Shown here piece by piece: positions 52,799-61,805 of a DNA stretch of 64,000 bases (position 1 is its first letter; each line of letters starts with the position of its first letter). Below the pieces are notes generated by a model. The model was not told the origin of the DNA. It saw only the letters and a program-made list of their open reading frames with translations, and searched no databases. The stretch spans positions 140,975 through 204,974 of the forward strand of contig NZ_JBEYUS010000002.1 of NCBI RefSeq assembly GCF_040643635.1. Reading direction: 5' to 3'. The DNA comes from Saccharopolyspora_C sp040643635. Lineage in GTDB: Bacteria > Actinomycetota > Actinomycetes > Mycobacteriales > Pseudonocardiaceae. The position numbers were made by a program, and so were the translations under genes.

Positions 52799-53368
52799 TC
52801 ACGAGCTCTGCGGGGGCGCGACATCGGCGACCCGCACCCACACCGACGGTGCCGCCGCGCCCAAGTGCTCCCGCAGCGCACGCCCCAGATCATGCTGCAA
52901 CCGGGCCGTCAGCGCAGGGGCGGGCAGCCCGTAGCCGATCTCCACGTCCACCCGCACCTCGCGCACGTCGCCGGTGCAGGACAGCAGCCGGGTGCCCGGC
53001 ACCTCCGCGAGCAGTTCCGCGCCGAGCCTGCGGGCCAGCACCATCGTCGCCTGCGCGGAGACCCGCAGCGTGCCGAGCTCCTGGGCGACCTCGGCGGGTT
53101 CGCCGCCGGCGGCGGCGCGGGCGCCGCGCACCGTGAGCAGCGCCCGGGACACCAGCCCTTCGGGGGGTTCGACGGCGAGCTCCGCGGTGCGGCGCACCGG
53201 TTCCCAGCCGGTGGGCGCCAGGTCGGTGAGCGCGGCCCGGCAGTGCGGGCAGGTCCGCACGTGCGCCGCGACGCCGTCCGGTGCCTCCCCGGCGAGGTGG
53301 TCGAGGAGGTCGCCGATGGTGCGGCCGCAGGGCAGCGCGTGGTCGGGGTCGAGGGGAGCTTCACCCAC
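52799..53368 (-). CDS. Zinc-associated anti-sigma-like domain fused to an Asp23-like domain
   Basis: A 189-residue protein. The N-terminal segment has the anti-sigma zinc motif HVRTCPHC (H-x3-C-x2-C, about 36-43) after an upstream Cys (LPCGRTIGDLLDHLAGE). The C-terminal part (about 80-189: VSAQATMVLARRLGAELLAE, VREVRVDVEIGYGLPAPALT) has the Asp23 strand/helix pattern. No transmembrane helix is present, so if it inhibits the sigma factor it does so from the cytoplasm. It overlaps the sigma gene by eight bases. Confidence 0.78.
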   Translation of the reverse strand: MGEAPLDPDHALPCGRTIGDLLDHLAGEAPDGVAAHVRTCPHCRAALTDLAPTGWEPVRRTAELAVEPPEGLVSRALLTVRGARAAAGGEPAEVAQELGTLRVSAQATMVLARRLGAELLAEVPGTRLLSCTGDVREVRVDVEIGYGLPAPALTARLQHDLGRALREHLGAAAPSVWVRVADVAPPQSS

Positions 53369-53930
53369 GGTGCATCTCCTTCAACCTCGACAGCAGGGCC
53401 AGCCGCGCCCGGTGCAGCCTCGATCGCAACGCCGCGACGTTCACCTCTAGCACCTCTGCGATCTCTTCGTAAGACATCCCTTCGAACTCGCGCAGCACCA
53501 GGGGAACCCGTTGCGACGGTTCCAGGGTGGCGATGGCGCGGTGCACCAGGTCGGCTTCCTCGGCGCGCACCGCGAGCCCTTCGGGGTTGCCGGAGTCGTG
53601 GTCGGAAACGAGGTGGTCCATCGAGTCGTCGCCGACGTCCAGGGCCACGGTGTTCTTGCGCCGCCGCACCTGGCCGAGCGCCGCGTTCGTCACCACCCGG
53701 TACAGCCAGGTGGTGGGCGCGGAGTCGCCGCGGAACCGGGCCAGCGAGCGCCACGCCGAGACCCACGCGTCCTGCACGGCGTCCTCGGCTTCGGCCTGGT
53801 CGTTGAGGATCCGGTACGCGACCCGGTACATCGACCGGGTGTGCCTGCGGACGAGTTCGTCGAAGGCCACGCCGTCGCCGTGCTGGGCCGCGGCCATCAG
53901 GTCCGCGTCGCTGTCGCCCCGCCCGGTCAC
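53361..53930 (-). CDS. ECF-type RNA polymerase sigma factor
   Basis: A 189-residue sigma factor. Region 2 is FDELVRRHTRSMYRVAYRIL with the -10-recognition stretch AEDAVQDAWVSAWRSLARFR; region 4 is LEPSQRVPLVLREFEGMSYE through VNVAALRSRLHRAR. GTG at 53930 overlaps the stop of the pyrimidine-reductase-like gene. It is immediately upstream of the zinc-finger/Asp23 gene, the usual sigma/anti-sigma order, and at the head of the stress cluster. Confidence 0.92.
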   Translation of the reverse strand: MTGRGDSDADLMAAAQHGDGVAFDELVRRHTRSMYRVAYRILNDQAEAEDAVQDAWVSAWRSLARFRGDSAPTTWLYRVVTNAALGQVRRRKNTVALDVGDDSMDHLVSDHDSGNPEGLAVRAEEADLVHRAIATLEPSQRVPLVLREFEGMSYEEIAEVLEVNVAALRSRLHRARLALLSRLKEMHRG

Positions 53931-54700
53931 GCCCGGATTCTCCCGTACCGCAGCAGCAGCAGCGATTCCTCCGCCCGCAGCACGGACAGCAGCCGCATCC
54001 GGTGCGGGTCGGGCAGGTCCGGCCCGGCGGCGATGCGCCCGGCGCCGCCGCCCGCGAGCAGCGGGGAGACGGTCAGGCACAGCTCGTCGACGAGGTCCGC
54101 GGCGAGCAGGTCGCCGAACAGGTGCGGTCCGCCTTCGCAACCGATCCGCAGCAACCCGCGCGCGGCGAGCGCGGTGAGCGCACCGGGCAGGTCCACGGCG
54201 CGGTCGCCGGTGACGACGACGTCGGCGCCCGCGTCGGCCAGCGCGACCCGGCGCGCCTCCGGCGCCGACTCGCAGGTGAGCACGATCGGCGGCACCACCG
54301 TGTCGGTGAGCAGCGGCGAATCCGGTTCCAGCGAGCAGCGGGCGGTGACCACCGCGATCGGCGGCACCTCGGACAGCCCGAACCGGGCGCGGCGGTCCGC
54401 GTCCACCTCGTGGCGCTGCACCCCGTGGTAGCCCTCCACGAGCGCGGTGCCCGCGCCGACGAGGACCACGTCGGACAGGTCCCGGATCAGCGCCAGCGCC
54501 CGCTGGTCGGCGGGGGAGGACAGCCCGCGGGAGCTGCCGCGCACGCTCACCGCCCCGTCGAGGCTGGACACGAAGTTCGTGCGCAGCCAGGGTCGGGCGA
54601 GGTCGGAGGGGAAGTCGTAGAACGCTTCGATCTCCGGCGTCACCTCCACCGGAGCCGCAGCACCGGGAGGATCGCCGTCTGAGGGCCACAACCTGTGCAC
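53927..54700 (-). CDS. RibD C-terminal-like pyrimidine reductase family protein
   Basis: About 257 residues of the dihydrofolate-reductase-like RibD_C fold: RPWLRTNFVSSLDGAVSVRG, DLSDVVLVGAGTALVEGYHG, LLRIGCEGGPHLFGDLLAAD and DELCLTVSPLLAGGG. Such proteins reduce a riboflavin-pathway pyrimidine or act as dihydrofolate reductase analogues; there is no deaminase domain. GTG at 54700 gives the family length, and an earlier start at 54778 would add 26 residues of low-quality sequence. Position matches mycobacterial Rv2671. Confidence 0.85.
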   Translation of the reverse strand: MHRLWPSDGDPPGAAAPVEVTPEIEAFYDFPSDLARPWLRTNFVSSLDGAVSVRGSSRGLSSPADQRALALIRDLSDVVLVGAGTALVEGYHGVQRHEVDADRRARFGLSEVPPIAVVTARCSLEPDSPLLTDTVVPPIVLTCESAPEARRVALADAGADVVVTGDRAVDLPGALTALAARGLLRIGCEGGPHLFGDLLAADLVDELCLTVSPLLAGGGAGRIAAGPDLPDPHRMRLLSVLRAEESLLLLRYGRIRA

Positions 54701-54814
54701 CCGTGCATCCCAGCACGGCACGCCCGCCGCCCGCGGGCAGGGCCGCCGTTCCCGGGCCGCCCGGGTGATGACCGCCACCGGCTACGGCGGGAACAGCGGT
54801 TATAGAGTCGGCGC

Positions 54815-55843
54815 ATGACCGCCGCGCGCCTCATCGACCGCCGCCCCGAGCTCAGCCCGGCCGACATGGTCGACGCGATGACTCCGCCGCCGCGGTTCGG
54901 CGAGGCCCGGTTCGAGACCTACGTGCCGAACCCGGACGAGCCGAGCCAGGCCGCGGCCGTCGAGGCCTGCCGCGCGTTCGCCGAGCGGGCGTCGGCCGCG
55001 GCCGCGGGCGGTGGCTCGTGGTGGCGTTCGCTGTTCGGGGGCGGCCGCGCCCCGGCGGGCAAGCCGGGCCTGTACCTGGACGGCGGGTTCGGCGTCGGCA
55101 AGACGCACCTGCTGGCCTCGGTGTGGCACGCCGTTCCGGGGCCGAAGTCGTACGGCACGTTCGTCGAGGTCACCAACCTCGTCGGCGCGCTCGGGTTCAA
55201 CGAGACGGTGCGCAGGCTCGCCGAGCACCGGCTGCTGGCGATCGACGAGTTCGAGCTGGACGACCCGGGCGACACGATGCTGGTCACCCAGCTGATCGCG
55301 AAGCTCACCGATGCGGGCGTGCACATCGCGGCGACCTCGAACACGCTGCCCGGCAAGCTCGGCGAGGGCCGGTTCGCCGCGGTGGACTTCCTGCGCGAGA
55401 TCCACGCGATGTCGGCGCGCTTCGAGGTGCTGCGGGTGGACGGCCCCGACTACCGGCACCGCGGCCTGCCCGATCCGCCGGAGCCGGTGGACGACGCCGA
55501 GCTCACCGCGGAGGCCGAGTCGATGCCCGGCGCGACGTTGGACGACTTCGACGCGCTGTGCGAGCACCTCGCCTCGGTGCACCCGTCGAAGTACGGGCGG
55601 CTCGTCTCGGACGTCAGCGCGGTGCACCTGCGCGGCCTGCACGCGGCGCCGAACCAGAACGTGGGCCTGCGGCTGGTGGCGTTCGCGGACCGGCTCTACG
55701 ACCGGGCGGTGCCGGTGCGCGTGTCGGGGGAGCCGCTCTCGGAGCTGTTCACCGAGGAGATGCTGCGCGGCGGCTACCGCAAGAAGTACCTCCGCGCCCT
55801 GTCCCGCCTCACCGCCCTGTCCCGGGACGCCGTCAAGTCCTGA
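54815..55843 (+). CDS. zapE: Cell division protein ZapE (AFG1-like ATPase)
   Basis: A 342-residue AAA-like ATPase. The P-loop is GGFGVGKT (90-97), the Walker B LLAIDEFELDDPGD, and sensor region HIAATSNTLPGKLGEGRFAA. Members interact with FtsZ or membrane proteases. It is divergent from the RibD-like gene (114 bp) and ends four bases from the convergent rocD gene. Confidence 0.92.
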   Translation: MTAARLIDRRPELSPADMVDAMTPPPRFGEARFETYVPNPDEPSQAAAVEACRAFAERASAAAAGGGSWWRSLFGGGRAPAGKPGLYLDGGFGVGKTHLLASVWHAVPGPKSYGTFVEVTNLVGALGFNETVRRLAEHRLLAIDEFELDDPGDTMLVTQLIAKLTDAGVHIAATSNTLPGKLGEGRFAAVDFLREIHAMSARFEVLRVDGPDYRHRGLPDPPEPVDDAELTAEAESMPGATLDDFDALCEHLASVHPSKYGRLVSDVSAVHLRGLHAAPNQNVGLRLVAFADRLYDRAVPVRVSGEPLSELFTEEMLRGGYRKKYLRALSRLTALSRDAVKS

Positions 55844-55847
55844 CGGA

Positions 55848-57089
55848 TCACCGGGCGAGTGCGTCGACGATCGCGTCGACGCCCTGGTCGAGCTCCTCGC
55901 GGGTGATGGTGAGCGGGGGTGCGATGCGCAGCGTGGTGTCCTGGGTCTCCTTGCACAGCACGCCGTTCGCGGCGAGCCGCTCGCTGACCTGGCGCCCGGT
56001 GGGACCGCCGGGGGAGATCTCCACCCCGGCCCACAGCCCGCGCCCGCGCACTTCGGCGGCGCCGCGGCCGACGAGTTCGCCGAGCCGCGCGTGCAGGTGC
56101 GCGCCGAGCTCCCGGGATCGCGCCTGGTACTCGCCGGTCGCCAGCATCCGCACCACTTCCAGGCCGACGGCGCAGGCCAGCGGGTTGCCGCCGAACGTGG
56201 AGCCGTGTTCGCCGGGCCGCAGCACGCCCAGCACCTCGCGGCTGCCGACGACCGCGGAGACCGGCAGGATGCCGCCGCCGAGGGCCTTGCCGAGCGTGTA
56301 CAGGTCGGCGCGCACGCCCTCGTGGTCGCAGGCCAGCAGCTCGCCGGTGCGGGCCAGCCCGGACTGGATCTCGTCGGCGACGAGCAGCACCCCGCGCTCG
56401 TCGCACAGCTCCCGCAGCCTGCGCAGGTAGCCGGGCGGCGGCACCACGACGCCGGCTTCGCCCTGCACCGGTTCGACGAGCACCGCCGCGGTGCGGTCGG
56501 TGATCGCCGCCGCGACCGCCTCCGCGTCGCCGTAGGGCGTGATCGCGAACCCGGGGGTGAACGGGCCGAAGCCGGCGCGCGCGGTGTCGTCGGTGGAGAA
56601 CGACACGATCGTGGTGGTGCGGCCGTGGAAGTTGGCGCCGGCGACGACGATCTCCGCGCGGTCCGCGGGCACGCCCTTGACCTGGTAGGCCCACTTCCGG
56701 GCGAGCTTGATGGCGGATTCGACGGCTTCGGCGCCGGAGTTCATCAGCAGCACCTGCTCGGTGCCGGTGAGCTCGGCCAGCTCGCGGCAGAACGGTCCGA
56801 ACCGGTCGTGGTGGAACGCCCGGCTGGTCAGCGTGACGCGACCCAGCTGCTCGGTGGCGGCGGCGACCAGCCGCGGGTGCCGGTGCCCGAAGTTCAGCGC
56901 CGAGTACCCGGCGAGGAAGTCCAGGTGGCGACGACCGTCCACATCGGTCATCCACGCCCCGTCCGCTTCGGCGATCACGACCGGCAGCGGGTGGTAGTTG
57001 TGCGCGCTGTAGGTGTCGTCCAGCCGCAGGTATTCGGCGGAGCGGGTGGTCGCGGCCGGGCGCGGAGTCTCGGTCGAAGCGGAGGTCAT
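55848..57089 (-). CDS. rocD: Ornithine-oxo-acid transaminase
   Basis: A 413-residue class III PLP aminotransferase converting ornithine and 2-oxoglutarate to glutamate semialdehyde and glutamate. Motifs: ALNFGHRHPRLVAAATEQLG, MNSGAEAVESAIKLARKW, ADEIQSGLARTG and the PLP lysine in TLGKALGGG; the C-terminus ends RIAPPLTITREELDQGVDA. The opening SAEYLRLDDTYSAHNYHPLP is specific to ornithine aminotransferases. ATG at 57089, divergent from the lactonase with a 288-bp gap that shows no gene. Confidence 0.92.
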   Translation of the reverse strand: MTSASTETPRPAATTRSAEYLRLDDTYSAHNYHPLPVVIAEADGAWMTDVDGRRHLDFLAGYSALNFGHRHPRLVAAATEQLGRVTLTSRAFHHDRFGPFCRELAELTGTEQVLLMNSGAEAVESAIKLARKWAYQVKGVPADRAEIVVAGANFHGRTTTIVSFSTDDTARAGFGPFTPGFAITPYGDAEAVAAAITDRTAAVLVEPVQGEAGVVVPPPGYLRRLRELCDERGVLLVADEIQSGLARTGELLACDHEGVRADLYTLGKALGGGILPVSAVVGSREVLGVLRPGEHGSTFGGNPLACAVGLEVVRMLATGEYQARSRELGAHLHARLGELVGRGAAEVRGRGLWAGVEISPGGPTGRQVSERLAANGVLCKETQDTTLRIAPPLTITREELDQGVDAIVDALAR

Positions 57090-57377
57090 GCTGCTCAGGC
57101 TAGGCGGCCTCCGCCTTCGTTTCAGCCGGGAGCTGTTGCTTCTTTCGGCGGATCGTTGCGTGATTCGATCTCCGCGCGCAACGTTCCGTCTCTGCGAGTT
57201 CGGGACGCGCGGGGCTGTCCGCGGGCCGCCGCGCGCGCTACCGTCGGCGAAGTTCGGATGAACGGCGCGTGCACCGCCGATGACTCGGCGTGCCCGGCGA
57301 GCGCCACCGGGAGGTCGGTCCCGGAGCCGGGTCGAACGCGCGCAGGCAGGTCCCCAACGTCGGGTGGAGGTCGCTTC

Positions 57378-58418
57378 ATGTCCGTGGACGCGCAGTACCG
57401 GGTGTACCTGGGGGCCTACACCGGCTCCGATTCGGGAGCGAACGGGATCCGCCTCGCGTTCGCCGACGAGGCGGGCCGGCTGCGCTGCACCGACACCGTC
57501 GCCGACGCCTACGACCCGTCGTTCCTCGCGCTGTCCCCGGACGGCGGGACGCTGTTCGCGGTGAACGAGGTGGCGCGCGGCCGGGTGGTGGCGTTCCAGG
57601 TGGGGGCGGACGGCGGGCTGACCGAGATCAACTCGCAGCCGACGCACGGGTCGGCGCCGTGCCACCTGAGCGTGCACCCCGGCGGCCGGTTCCTGCTCAC
57701 CGCGAACTACCTGTCCGGCAACGTCGTCGTGCACCCCATCGGCGAGGGCGGCGTGCTGCGGGAGGCGTGCCACGCGGTGGACCACTCCGGGCAGGGCCCG
57801 GACAAGGACCGGCAGGAGGGCCCGCACGCGCACCAGATCGTGCCGTCCCCGGACGGCCGCTTCGCGCTGGCCGCCGACCTGGGCACCGACTCGGTCTACG
57901 TGTACGCGTTCGACGGGGACACCGGGCACCTGGCGCTCAAGCACGAGGTCGGGTGGGCGCCGGGGACGGGCCCGCGGCACCTCGCGTTCCACCCGGACGG
58001 GGACCGCGGCTACTTGGTGGGGGAGCTGACCTCGACGATCACCGAGTTCGCCTTCGACGCGGGGAGCGGCGAGGTGCGGCCGGGCCGGGTGCTGCCGCTG
58101 CTGCCCGCGGACTTCACCGGGCGGAGCCTGGCCGCGGAGGTCGTCGTGTCGCCGGACGGGCGGTTCGTGTTCGCCTCGAACCGGGGGCACGACAGCATCG
58201 CCGTGTTCGCCGCCGAGGGGTTCGCGCAGCTGGGCGTGGTGCCCGCGGGCGTGCGCGGGCCGCGGCACATCGCGCTGTCCCCGCGCGGGGACGTGCTGTA
58301 CGCGGCGGGGGAGCTCAGCGACACCGTGCAGGCCTTCGCGGTCGCCGCGGACGGCGGCCTCACGCCGGTCGGCGACCCGGTGCCGTCGCCGTCGCCGGTG
58401 TGCCTGCTGCCCGCCTGA
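57378..58418 (+). CDS. Lactonase-family seven-bladed beta-propeller protein
   Basis: A 346-residue protein of the 6-phosphogluconolactonase-like (Lactonase, YbhE) family. Repeated blades carry SPDGGTLFAVNEV, VHPGGRFLLTANYLSGNVVV, SPDGRFALAADLGTDSVYVY and HIALSPRGDVLYAAGELSDT. Start MSVDAQYRVYLGAYTGSDSG; no signal peptide, so probably cytosolic. The lactone it opens is not identified by sequence. A terminator follows. Confidence 0.88.
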   Translation: MSVDAQYRVYLGAYTGSDSGANGIRLAFADEAGRLRCTDTVADAYDPSFLALSPDGGTLFAVNEVARGRVVAFQVGADGGLTEINSQPTHGSAPCHLSVHPGGRFLLTANYLSGNVVVHPIGEGGVLREACHAVDHSGQGPDKDRQEGPHAHQIVPSPDGRFALAADLGTDSVYVYAFDGDTGHLALKHEVGWAPGTGPRHLAFHPDGDRGYLVGELTSTITEFAFDAGSGEVRPGRVLPLLPADFTGRSLAAEVVVSPDGRFVFASNRGHDSIAVFAAEGFAQLGVVPAGVRGPRHIALSPRGDVLYAAGELSDTVQAFAVAADGGLTPVGDPVPSPSPVCLLPA

Positions 58419-58427
58419 CCGGCGGGG

Positions 58428-58460
58428 TGACCGGTCCGTCCGGGACGGACGGGCCGGTCA
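58428..58460. terminator. Bidirectional terminator between the lactonase and kinase genes
   Basis: 14-bp arms TGACCGGTCCGTCC / GGACGGGCCGGTCA with one mismatch; the right arm includes the kinase stop codon. Confidence 0.75.
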
Positions 58461-60059
58461 GACCATGCGGTCGTCGTAGCTGCCGCGGCCGTACTGCTGG
58501 AGGGCCTGGCGGACGCGCCGGCCTTCCTGCCTGCGGGTGAGCGGGCCGCCCGTGGCGCCGATCGGGTAGACCCGCGTGCCGCCGTGGTACGGGCGGGTCG
58601 GGTTCCAGATCCGCCAGCCCGGGGCCGGGCTGCCGGGCCGGGTCCACACGGTCACCGACTGGCCCTTGCCGGTACCGACGACGGCGACCCGGCTGACGTG
58701 GCTCCACGGGATCTCGCGGGCGAGGAGCCCGGCGCGGGAGACGCGCAGGCCCTCACCGCTGACCTTGAGCCGCAACCCGGGTAGCAGTGCCTTGACCAGC
58801 GACAACGCCCCGCTGATGGTGAGCAGCAGCATCCCGAAGCTGGTCAGCGCCCACACCTCGGCGCTGCCGGTCTGGCCGATCCGCAGCACCACGTAGATCA
58901 GCCCGAACATGAGCGCGGCGGACACGAGTGCACCGAGCCGCCCGCCGGTGACGAACACCGGTCCCGGCCCGTCGGCGCGCACCCGGTCGACCGGCACCGC
59001 GGGCCGGGACGGCGCGATGCGGGCGGGCGCGGCGGTGCCCGGTCCCGCTTCGGGTTGCTGCGCGGTCGGTTTCGGCCGGGCCGGGATGATCGGCTTCACC
59101 GGTGCGGCGGGGGCAGCGGACCAGTCGCCGCCGCCGCGCTGGCGGGCGGGCCGCGGCGGGTCGGCGGGCGGTGCCGCTTCGGAGGCCCGCTTGAGCTGCG
59201 CGGTGTGCTCGGTGATGACGGCGGTGATCTCGGCGGGCAGCCAGCTGTCGCTCTGCGGGGAGGCCTCGCCGACCTGGTCGAGCAGCTGGGCGGGGGTCGG
59301 CCGCGCCGCCGGGTCCTTCGCGAGGCAGCCGCCGATGAGCGTCCGCAGCCCGGCGGGCAGCGCGTCGAGGTCCGGTTCGTTGTGCACGACCCGGTACAGC
59401 ATGGCGGCGGTGTTCTCGTTGCCGAACGGTCCGGCACCGGTGGCGGCGAACATGAGCACCGCGCCGAGGGAGAACACGTCGCTGGGCGGTCCGACGTCGG
59501 TGCCGACGGTCTGCTCGGGGGAGAAGAAGCCGGGGGTGCCGAGGAAGATGCCGGTGGCGGTGAGCGCGCTGCTGCTCATGGCCCGGGAGATGCCGAAGTC
59601 GATGACCCGCGGCCCGTCCGGCCCGAGCAGCACGTTGCCCGGTTTGAGGTCGCGGTGCACGAGCCCGGCGCGGTGGATGGCGCCGAGCGCCTCGGCGAGC
59701 CCGGCGGCCAGCGAGCGCACGGTCTGCTCCGGCAGCGGTCCGTGGTCGGCGACGGCGCGGTGCAGGGTGGGGCCGGGCACGTACTCGGTGGCCAACCAGG
59801 GCTGGTCGGCTTCGGTGTCGGCGTCGATGACGGTCGCGGTCCAGAACCCGCCGACGGAGCGGGCCATCTCGACTTCGCGGCGGAACCGCTCGCGGAACTC
59901 GCCGTCGTCGGCGAGCTCGGAGCGCACGAGTTTGATCGCGACGCCGCGACCGCCGCGGGACCGGGCCAGGTACACGGATCCCATCGCGCCGCCGCCGATC
60001 TTGGCGAGCAGTCGGTAGTTCCCGACTCTGTTCGGTTCGCCGGCCGCCAGCGGCTGCAC
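58458..60059 (-). CDS. Ser/Thr protein kinase with C-terminal membrane and PH-like domains
   Basis: A 533-residue Hanks-type kinase. The kinase domain (15-270) has the glycine loop KIGGGAMGSVYLA, Lys43, catalytic loop HRDLKPGN (Asp137) and DFG (Asp154). A Pro/Ala-rich linker (280-370) leads to two hydrophobic helices (ALVSAALMFGLIYVVLRIG and a second) and a C-terminal domain (GLRLKVSGEGLRVSRAGLLA ... WSHVSRVAVVGTGKGQSVTV) that looks PH-like and would be cytoplasmic. No PASTA repeats. It is divergent from the ABC transporter operon, 210 bp apart. Confidence 0.9.
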   Translation of the reverse strand: MQPLAAGEPNRVGNYRLLAKIGGGAMGSVYLARSRGGRGVAIKLVRSELADDGEFRERFRREVEMARSVGGFWTATVIDADTEADQPWLATEYVPGPTLHRAVADHGPLPEQTVRSLAAGLAEALGAIHRAGLVHRDLKPGNVLLGPDGPRVIDFGISRAMSSSALTATGIFLGTPGFFSPEQTVGTDVGPPSDVFSLGAVLMFAATGAGPFGNENTAAMLYRVVHNEPDLDALPAGLRTLIGGCLAKDPAARPTPAQLLDQVGEASPQSDSWLPAEITAVITEHTAQLKRASEAAPPADPPRPARQRGGGDWSAAPAAPVKPIIPARPKPTAQQPEAGPGTAAPARIAPSRPAVPVDRVRADGPGPVFVTGGRLGALVSAALMFGLIYVVLRIGQTGSAEVWALTSFGMLLLTISGALSLVKALLPGLRLKVSGEGLRVSRAGLLAREIPWSHVSRVAVVGTGKGQSVTVWTRPGSPAPGWRIWNPTRPYHGGTRVYPIGATGGPLTRRQEGRRVRQALQQYGRGSYDDRMV

Positions 60060-60269
60060 GTCTCGTCCCCCTCTTGGATTGCTGCGGTGCCCACTCCGAG
60101 CTTACGGAGTGGGTGGTTGCGTCGTTCGCGGATGCCGTCGCGTCCGTTCGCGTGCAACGATCGGTAATCGGTTACTTGGCTTCGCTGCGAGCCTTTCGGG
60201 TTCGTGATGTTGTGAGTATGCTCCGGCGCACCGCTGCGGCGGGCGATCGATGGTGATCGAGGAGGCGGC

Positions 60270-61805
60270 GTGTCGCAATCCTTGCAGTCCGGTTCGGATG
60301 ATGCGGGATCGGTGCAAGAACGGGCGGTGGTTCGGCTTTCCGGGGTGAGCAAACGATTCCCCGGGGTCGTCGCGGTGTCCGAAGTGGACTTGGAAGTGCT
60401 GGCCGGTGAGGTCCACGTGCTGGCGGGCGAGAACGGCGCGGGCAAGTCGACCTTGATGAAGCTCGTCGCGCAGGTGGAGCCGCCGAGCGCCGGTCGCATC
60501 GAGGTGGACGGCAGGCAGGTCGGCTACCAGGGACCGGGATCGGCGCGGCGGCTGGGCATCTCGATGGTGCACCAGGAATTCGCCCTCGCCCCGGACCTGT
60601 CGGTCGCGGAGAACCTGTTCATCGGGCACGAACCCGGCAGCGGCGGCCTCATCTCGCGAGCCGCGGAGCGCAGGGCGGCCCGGGACCTGCTAGCCAGGGT
60701 GGGCCTGGACGTCGATCCGGGCCGCCGCGTCGGCCGGTTGTCCACCGCCGAGCAGCAGCGGGTGGAGCTGGCGAAGGCGCTCGCGGTGGACGCGAAGGTG
60801 CTCATCCTCGACGAGCCGACCGCCACCCTGACCGAGCGGGAGACCGCGGAGCTGTTCGGCATCGTCCGCGAGCTCACCGCGCAGGGCATCGGCGTCCTCT
60901 ACATCTCGCACCGGCTGGACGAGATCTTCGAGATCGGCGACCGGGTCACGGTGCTGCGCGACGGCGCGGTCGTCGCGACCCGGCCGGTCGCCGAGCTGGA
61001 CGAGTCGCGGCTGGTGACGCTGATGGTGGGCCGCGACGTGCAGAACCTGTACCCGCGCACCTACGGCACTCCCGGCGAGGTGCGCTTGCGGGTGCGCGGG
61101 CTCAGCCGCGGCGACGCGGTGCGCGACGCGAACTTCGAGGTGCGCGCCGGCGAGATCGTCGGCATGGCCGGGCTGGTCGGCGCGGGCCGCACCGAACTGG
61201 CCCGCGCGGTGTTCGGCGCCGAACCGCCCGACGCGGGCGAGGTGTCGCTGGACGGGGCGAAGCTGAAGATCCGCGGTCCGGCGGACGCGATCGCCGCGGG
61301 CATCGGCTACCTCACCGAGAGCCGCAAGGCCGACGGGCTGGCGCTGCAGCTGGGCGTGGACAAGAACATCACGCTGGCGAAGCTGCCGATGGCCTCCGGC
61401 CTGATCGACCTGGGCGCGGAGCGGCGCATCGCCGACCGGGAACGGGACCGGCTGCGCATCCGGGTGCCGTGGGTGGGCAGGCCGGTGCAGGCGCTCTCCG
61501 GCGGCAACCAGCAGAAGGTGGTGCTGGCGCGCTGGCTGCAGACCGAGGCGGACGTGCTGTTCTTCGACGAGCCGGGCCGCGGCATGGACGTGGGCGCGAA
61601 GTCGGAGATGTTCAGCCAGCTGGATTCGCTGGCCGCGCAGGGCAAGGCGATCGTGCTGATCTCCAGTTACCTGCCCGAGCTGCTGAACATGTGCGATCGG
61701 ATCCTCGTGCTGCGCGAGGGCCGGATCGCCGGTGAGGTCGAGCGCGCGGACTTCTCGGAGGAACGGATCGTCGCGCTCGCGACCGGAGCGAAGGAGGGCC
61801 AGTGA
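60270..61805 (+). CDS. Sugar ABC transporter, duplicated ATP-binding protein (RbsA/MglA type)
   Basis: A 511-residue double ATPase. The first half has Walker A AGENGAGKST and signature LSTAEQQRVELAKAL with LILDEPTATLT; the second half has the expected degenerate Walker A GLVGAGRTEL, signature LSGGNQQKVVLARWL and FFDEPGRGMDVGAK. It energises uptake of a monosaccharide-like solute. GTG at 60270 follows GAGGAGG. It overlaps the permease gene by four bases. Substrate not identifiable. Confidence 0.93.
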   Translation: MSQSLQSGSDDAGSVQERAVVRLSGVSKRFPGVVAVSEVDLEVLAGEVHVLAGENGAGKSTLMKLVAQVEPPSAGRIEVDGRQVGYQGPGSARRLGISMVHQEFALAPDLSVAENLFIGHEPGSGGLISRAAERRAARDLLARVGLDVDPGRRVGRLSTAEQQRVELAKALAVDAKVLILDEPTATLTERETAELFGIVRELTAQGIGVLYISHRLDEIFEIGDRVTVLRDGAVVATRPVAELDESRLVTLMVGRDVQNLYPRTYGTPGEVRLRVRGLSRGDAVRDANFEVRAGEIVGMAGLVGAGRTELARAVFGAEPPDAGEVSLDGAKLKIRGPADAIAAGIGYLTESRKADGLALQLGVDKNITLAKLPMASGLIDLGAERRIADRERDRLRIRVPWVGRPVQALSGGNQQKVVLARWLQTEADVLFFDEPGRGMDVGAKSEMFSQLDSLAAQGKAIVLISSYLPELLNMCDRILVLREGRIAGEVERADFSEERIVALATGAKEGQ

